DNA of 64,000 nt, from assembly GCF_025909975.1 (NCBI RefSeq), contig NZ_JAPCIO010000003.1:62001-126000 (forward strand), in the 5' to 3' direction. Every line of letters starts with the position of its first letter. Position 1 is the stretch's first letter. The translations under genes were made by a program, and so were the position numbers. The notes beneath the pieces are model-generated. The model did no database searches, had not been told where the DNA came from, and saw nothing but the letters and a program-made list of their open reading frames with translations. The DNA is from Flavobacterium lacisediminis. GTDB lineage: Bacteria; Bacteroidota; Bacteroidia; Flavobacteriales; Flavobacteriaceae. Below are positions 60,501 through 64,000 of the stretch, piece by piece.

Positions 60501-61639
60501 CTATAACTGGAACTAACATTATTTGGTATGATAGCTTATCTGGAAATACCGTTTTACCAACTTCTACTCTATTACAAAATGGAGTTACTTATTACGCTTC
60601 TCAAACAATCAATAGTTGTGAAAGTCCTACTAGGCTTGCTATTTCAATTCAACTTATCAATACATTAAATGCTAATAATTATTCTGAAACCCTTTGTGAT
60701 GATTTGAATAATGGAATCGAAATGATAAACCTTTCCAATTACAATTCGTTACTAATATCTTCGACTGGAAATATTTTTAAATATTACAATTCTTTAAACG
60801 GAGCTCAAAACCAAGTAACTTCAGATGAAGTACAAAATAGTTCAAATTACAATTTATCATTGGGAAATAACCTTTTCTATGTTAGGATTGAGTCACCAAA
60901 TACTTGTTTCCAAATTGTAACACTTAATTTAATTTTAGTCAGTAAACCATTTGTCAACATTAATAATGTTATGCCAATTTGCGAAGGAAGTTCAATTACA
61001 GTAGATGCCGGATTTGGATATGATAACTACAATTGGTCTACAAATGAAACCAGTTCTGCCATCATTATTTCTCAACCTGGAAATTATTCTGTTACGGTTT
61101 CAGAAAATCATGGCACTTTAGTTTGTTCTACTACTAAAAATTTTATAGTTGTTAATTCAAATATTGGAACTATTTCTGAGATAATTACCTCTGATTGGAC
61201 ACAAAATGAAAACACCATTTCGGTTTTACTATCTTCGAATAGTGTTGGAAGCTACGAATATTCATTAAATGGAATCGATTTCCAAGATAACAACACCTTT
61301 TATGGATTAGAAAATGGAGAATACACCGTTTATGTTCGAGACAAAAACGGCTGTGGAGTAAGTTCGGAAGAAGTTTACTTATTAATGTACCCTAAATATT
61401 TTACTCCAAATGGAGATGGGTATAACGACTTTTGGAGAATTAAGTTTTCCGAAAATGAACCAAATTTAACAGTAACTATTTTTGACCGTTACGGAAAACT
61501 AATGACTCAATTTGATTCTAGCTCTATTGGTTGGAATGGAACTTATCTAGGTAACCAAATGCCTTCAACTGACTATTGGTTTGTTGTAAAAAGAGAAAAC
61601 GGAAAAGAATATAGAGGTCATTTTACTCTAAAACGATAA
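57590..61639 (+). CDS. Giant secreted SBBP-repeat protein with type B T9SS sorting domain
   Basis: From the ATG at 57590 (MRALALLFFSLFFSLTYS signal peptide) the product has 1349 residues. An N-terminal DUF7948-type domain has IGFIENKGQIVDQ and GLNVQLQEKGFSYDV. A run of SBBP beta-propeller repeats with the words LWGTYYGGSGDE, DSNNNIYISGTT and NIATIGTHL follows, covering about 270-720. Ig/PKD-like domains come next (YSWTGPNGFTSSD; ITYYASQTINGCES twice). The C-terminal sorting domain is YPKYFTPNGDGYNDFW ... FDRYGKLM ... STDYWFVVKR. A surface adhesin or scaffold is likely. Confidence 0.92.
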   Translation: MRALALLFFSLFFSLTYSQVKNNSIGFIENKGQIVDQKNKPNPSVKYLLNTNGLNVQLQEKGFSYDVYETEKNPLSKKDKAFNSSNPNFDNGIKTPDYSLKYNFHRIDIDFLNANQNVKLIAEEKSKDYDNYYNVAHARNGITNVHKYKKVTYQNIYNQIDVVFFIPNDSTKAVEYNFIVKPGGKISDIQLKIEGGKTELVENKIQMQLRFGEMDETIPMSWIEQGNRKNEIKINYKKIKKNVYGFEGDLNSSEKTIVIDPTPVRLWGTYYGGSGDEYPNDITSDSNNNIYISGTTYSLNNIATIGTHLSNISNQAGFIAKFNTYGNRIWGTYYLANTRRLKIDSNFNVYCAGSSVASPNVASIGAFQENNNGYADAFLIKLNENGIREWATFFGGEGNENSFDVTFDSNNNAYLCGYTTSFTNISTPNSHQPNKEPTQSNGALDAFIVKFSENGIRQWSTYYGGEGTETFFNCYYSNNFIYLTGNSGSTFNIATPGSYQENNAGSIDAMIVKIDLNGNRVWGTYVGGIGLESFDYRADLKNDFIYLIGRTSSQTNIATTGALFENFQLSTNASASYQYSNAIIKFDLLNQTKIWGTYFLSEPLNLKVNSLDEIYVCGNTTLTTGIASINAYQTNLLGFTNAFIIKLNNLSQYIWGTYYSGNVPHHIYDTKITLDTNNNIYSYGRSLGIQPSLGTPNSHQEIAGSHQDTFIAKFLDCQSSALIASNSPVCPGNNLELTASGGNNYSWTGPNGFTSSDQNPLIPNANSSHSGQYTCAITGTGGCDNTVTLNVVVGDSVAPIPTITNLPIITGDCNTVISTIPTGLDNCAGTIIATTTNPLIYSIPGNYTITWNYNDGNGNSSSQTQNVTISSVVLPTLTSPQQFCIQQNATLNNILITGQNIQWYDAATNGNILPNTTLLQNGITYYASQTINGCESTRVPVLVTIQNTPAPTGNSNQSFCSTENATLNNIAITGTNIIWYDSLSGNTVLPTSTLLQNGVTYYASQTINSCESPTRLAISIQLINTLNANNYSETLCDDLNNGIEMINLSNYNSLLISSTGNIFKYYNSLNGAQNQVTSDEVQNSSNYNLSLGNNLFYVRIESPNTCFQIVTLNLILVSKPFVNINNVMPICEGSSITVDAGFGYDNYNWSTNETSSAIIISQPGNYSVTVSENHGTLVCSTTKNFIVVNSNIGTISEIITSDWTQNENTISVLLSSNSVGSYEYSLNGIDFQDNNTFYGLENGEYTVYVRDKNGCGVSSEEVYLLMYPKYFTPNGDGYNDFWRIKFSENEPNLTVTIFDRYGKLMTQFDSSSIGWNGTYLGNQMPSTDYWFVVKRENGKEYRGHFTLKR

Positions 61640-61650
61640 TAATTTAAGAT

Positions 61651-62544
61651 ATGCGTACAAAATTTTTAATCATTCTATTTAGTATTTTATTCATTTCTTG
61701 TGAAGAAAAATATGATTTAAAACTCAATTTAACACAAGGTAAAATATACAAACAAACGGTATTAACCGAAAGTTCTATATACCAAGATGATATTGATTCA
61801 TGGCCCGATATTAGAGTTTCAACTTTTTACAAAATTGATTATAAAGTAACTGATAGAAAAGATTCCATTTTTACAATAAGTTGTAAGTTAAAAGAAATGA
61901 AAATTGGTTTCGAATCTGATTTTAATACACAGACTATCGATTCTAAAGAAAAAGATAACGGAAATCCATTAAATAAAATTATTTCTAATATGGTAAATAA
62001 AGAGTTTATCATTATTGTGAACGAAAGAGGAAAAATAAAAGAAATAAAAAACACAGAGAATTTATATAAAAACTTATTCGATGGCATTCCTCAAATAACG
62101 GAAGAGCAAAAAAAAGAAATTGCTAAAACGTTTAAAGAAAGTTTTAATGACAAAACATTTAAAAATAATTTTGAAAATGGTTTTTATATGATCCCATCTG
62201 AAGAAATAGCCTTACAAGAATCTTGGAAAAACATCTTTACCACAGAATTAGATGGCACCAAAATGAACTTGAAAAACACTTTTACTTTAACAAAATACAA
62301 ACCCAACAAATACGCTATTATTAGTGGAAAATCTTTCATTACTGCCAAAATAAACAAAAACGAAAGTAAGGCTGATTTAAATGGTAAAATGACTTCAAAA
62401 TACAAACTAAATCCTTTCAATGGCTGGATCAAAGAAGCGCTTATTACTCAAGAAATGAAAGGTATGATGGAAGTAATTCAAGACAATCAAAAAAAGAAAT
62501 CACCTATTAAAATATACAACCGAATCATGATAAGCGGTTATTAA
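61651..62544 (+). CDS. DUF6263-like lipoprotein
   Basis: The 297-residue protein has lipoprotein signal FLIILFSILFISCEEK (lipobox FISC at residue 14-17). The mature part begins YDLKLNLTQGKIYKQTV and continues as a beta-rich domain. QESWKNIFTTELDG and PFNGWIKEALITQEMKGMMEV near the end are the pattern I associate with the Bacteroidetes DUF6263 family. The function is unknown. It starts 11 bp after the giant T9SS gene, so the two may be co-transcribed. Confidence 0.65.
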   Translation: MRTKFLIILFSILFISCEEKYDLKLNLTQGKIYKQTVLTESSIYQDDIDSWPDIRVSTFYKIDYKVTDRKDSIFTISCKLKEMKIGFESDFNTQTIDSKEKDNGNPLNKIISNMVNKEFIIIVNERGKIKEIKNTENLYKNLFDGIPQITEEQKKEIAKTFKESFNDKTFKNNFENGFYMIPSEEIALQESWKNIFTTELDGTKMNLKNTFTLTKYKPNKYAIISGKSFITAKINKNESKADLNGKMTSKYKLNPFNGWIKEALITQEMKGMMEVIQDNQKKKSPIKIYNRIMISGY

Positions 62545-62619
62545 CTAGTAATAAACTACTGTTAAAACCATACAATAAATAATGTAATTTAGTATTTTAG
62601 CAAAAAAATAATTGCCAAA

Positions 62620-64000
62620 ATGCCAAACGACTGTATAACCTATCAAAATTCAGGATATTTTTCAAAATTAATCATAGATTATTTAGACCAAAAGGCTGAA
62701 TTAAAACCGTTATACCATAGATTTCCAACTTTAGAAAACTTTCAACTTCAAATAGAAGAAAAAAGTAAAAACTTCCCGATTGAAAACCGTGAAATCTTAG
62801 CAAAAGCATTAGTAAACCAATATCAAAATTTTGAGGTTTCTGATACTACTTCTAATAACATTGAACTTTTAAAAAGTTCAGATACTTTCACTATTACAAC
62901 TGGTCACCAATTAAATTTATTTACTGGGCCATTGTATTTTTTGTATAAAATTATTTCGGTTATTAATTTAACTAAAGAATTAAAGAATACTTACCCAGAA
63001 AACAATTTTGTTCCTATTTATTGGATGGCAACAGAAGATCACGATTTTGATGAAATCAATTACTTTAATTTTAAAAACAAAAAAATCCAATGGAAAAAAG
63101 AAAGTAATGGACCTGTTGGAAGATTGAATACATCTGGATTGGATGAAATATTTGAAACTTTTTCAAACGAATTAGGTTTAGGTGATAACGCGAATTATCT
63201 TAAAGAATTATTTAGAAAATCATACTTAGAACATAAAAATCTGGCCGATGCTACTCGTTATTTAGCTAATGAATTATTCAAAAAAGATGGTTTGGTTATT
63301 ATTGATGGAGATGACTCTGAACTTAAGAAGCTATTTATACCTTTTGCTAAAAACGAATTAACACATCAAACTTCATTTAAAAAAGTTAATGAATCGCTTC
63401 CACTTTTAAAAGAATATAGTGTTCAAGTAAATCCGAGAGAGATAAATTTATTTTACATACAAGATAACTTAAGAGAACGCATTGTTTTTGAAAACGGAAA
63501 TTACAAAATCAACAATACTCTTTTATCTTTTTCCGAAAGTGAAATACTAACTGAACTCGATAAAAATCCAGAAAATTTTAGTCCAAATGTAATTTTACGT
63601 CCTTTATATCAAGAAGTGATTTTACCTAATCTTTGTTATATCGGTGGCGGAGGTGAATTAGCTTATTGGCTAGAATTAAAATCTAACTTTGATGCTAATC
63701 AAATTACATTTCCTATTTTATTATTAAGAAATTCTGTTTTAATTGTAACTGAAAAGCAAGTTGAAAAATTAGAAAAATTAGACCTTAATTGGGCAGATAT
63801 CTTTCAAAGCCAACAAATATTAGTAAATGAAAAAACAAAAGCAATTTCTGATTTTACTATTGATTTTAGTAAACAAAAAGAATTTCTAAAAAATCAATTT
63901 AAAGAATTATATGAAATAGCTGCTAAAACAGATAAGTCGTTTTTAGGTGCTGTAAAAGCTCAAGAAATTAAACAATTAAAAGGCCTTGACAATCTAGAAA
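62620..64000 (+). CDS. bshC: Bacillithiol biosynthesis cysteine-adding enzyme BshC (3' truncated by the window)
   Basis: The frame is open from the ATG at 62620 (MPNDCITYQNSGYFSKLI) to the window end, about 460 of the usual 530-540 residues. FTITTGHQLNLFTGPLYFLYK and FVPIYWMATEDHDFDEIN are the BshC landmarks, and ILRPLYQEVILPNLCYIGGGGE is the conserved core of the Rossmann part. BshC adds Cys to GlcN-malate to complete bacillithiol, the thiol buffer of this phylum. The CstB-like persulfide enzyme in the same window may use this thiol. Confidence 0.95.
   Translation, partial: MPNDCITYQNSGYFSKLIIDYLDQKAELKPLYHRFPTLENFQLQIEEKSKNFPIENREILAKALVNQYQNFEVSDTTSNNIELLKSSDTFTITTGHQLNLFTGPLYFLYKIISVINLTKELKNTYPENNFVPIYWMATEDHDFDEINYFNFKNKKIQWKKESNGPVGRLNTSGLDEIFETFSNELGLGDNANYLKELFRKSYLEHKNLADATRYLANELFKKDGLVIIDGDDSELKKLFIPFAKNELTHQTSFKKVNESLPLLKEYSVQVNPREINLFYIQDNLRERIVFENGNYKINNTLLSFSESEILTELDKNPENFSPNVILRPLYQEVILPNLCYIGGGGELAYWLELKSNFDANQITFPILLLRNSVLIVTEKQVEKLEKLDLNWADIFQSQQILVNEKTKAISDFTIDFSKQKEFLKNQFKELYEIAAKTDKSFLGAVKAQEIKQLKGLDNLE

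Overview
The window is chromosomal DNA of a Flavobacteriaceae bacterium, most likely Flavobacterium or a close relative. The evidence is consistent. The DNA is AT-rich, and many genes follow a Bacteroidetes -7 promoter element (TAnnTTTG). The gliding gene gldI is present with two large secreted proteins that end in a type B T9SS (gliding-associated) sorting domain. A DUF5606 protein, a bacillithiol gene (bshC), a LytS/LytTR pair with 2TM proteins and YdcH/ABC1/OmpP1 genes also fit. No phage, insertion sequence, CRISPR array or rRNA was seen.

Layout. 1-2.7 kb: the tail of a membrane protein, a repeat-rich intergenic stretch, and three small secreted or lipoprotein genes of unknown role. 2.7-6.6 kb: housekeeping genes (ABM monooxygenase-like, mazG, DUF5606, def, ruvX, dapD). 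6.6-17.5 kb: a surface-glycan (LPS core/capsule-like) locus with a GT9 heptosyltransferase-type enzyme, sugar epimerase, two tandem GT2 enzymes, an LPS-kinase-like protein, a rhamnosyltransferase-like protein, a methyltransferase, a GT4 enzyme and four TupA-like ATP-grasp paralogues. 17.5-21.5 kb: threonylcarbamoyl-AMP synthase, CCA-adding enzyme, heme A synthase and a CDP-alcohol phosphatidyltransferase. 21.6-26 kb: a secreted Ntn-hydrolase-like membrane protein, then a four-gene minus-strand LytS/LytTR signalling operon. 26-32.8 kb: glutaminase, a pRiA4b ORF-3-like protein, a nucleoid-associated protein, a TetR/ABC1-kinase pair and an ABC-2 exporter. 32.8-38.6 kb: a T9SS cargo protein, a DHH phosphoesterase, and gldI followed by two cyclophilin-FKBP fusions. 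38.6-43.4 kb: typA, rpsT, four identical tandem tRNA-Glu genes and proS. 43.5-48.9 kb: a Trp/Gly-rich lipoprotein, an OmpP1/FadL porin, rimO, a YdjM-type membrane protein and a YdcH protein. 49-57.5 kb: a CstB-like persulfide dioxygenase-rhodanese, a LysM-NlpC/P60 hydrolase, a three-gene acyl-CoA carboxylase operon and a B12-radical SAM protein. 57.6-64 kb: a second giant T9SS cargo protein, a DUF6263-like lipoprotein and the 5' part of bshC.

The two observations most worth following are these. First, four TupA-like ATP-grasp ligase genes lie in one glycan locus, three of them as a tandem array, which suggests amino-acid or peptide decoration of a surface polysaccharide. Second, two nearly identical 14-bp palindromes (ATGAyAAATATCAT) each lie exactly 33 bp upstream (centre to centre) of the -7 element of the CstB-like gene and of the ydcH-like gene. 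That is the spacing expected of a class II Crp/Fnr-type activator, and it links sulfide detoxification to a small unknown protein.

Several start codons were moved because the longest open frame begins inside a promoter element or inside the upstream gene; the reasons are given per gene. All calls are from reading the sequence; no database search was run.
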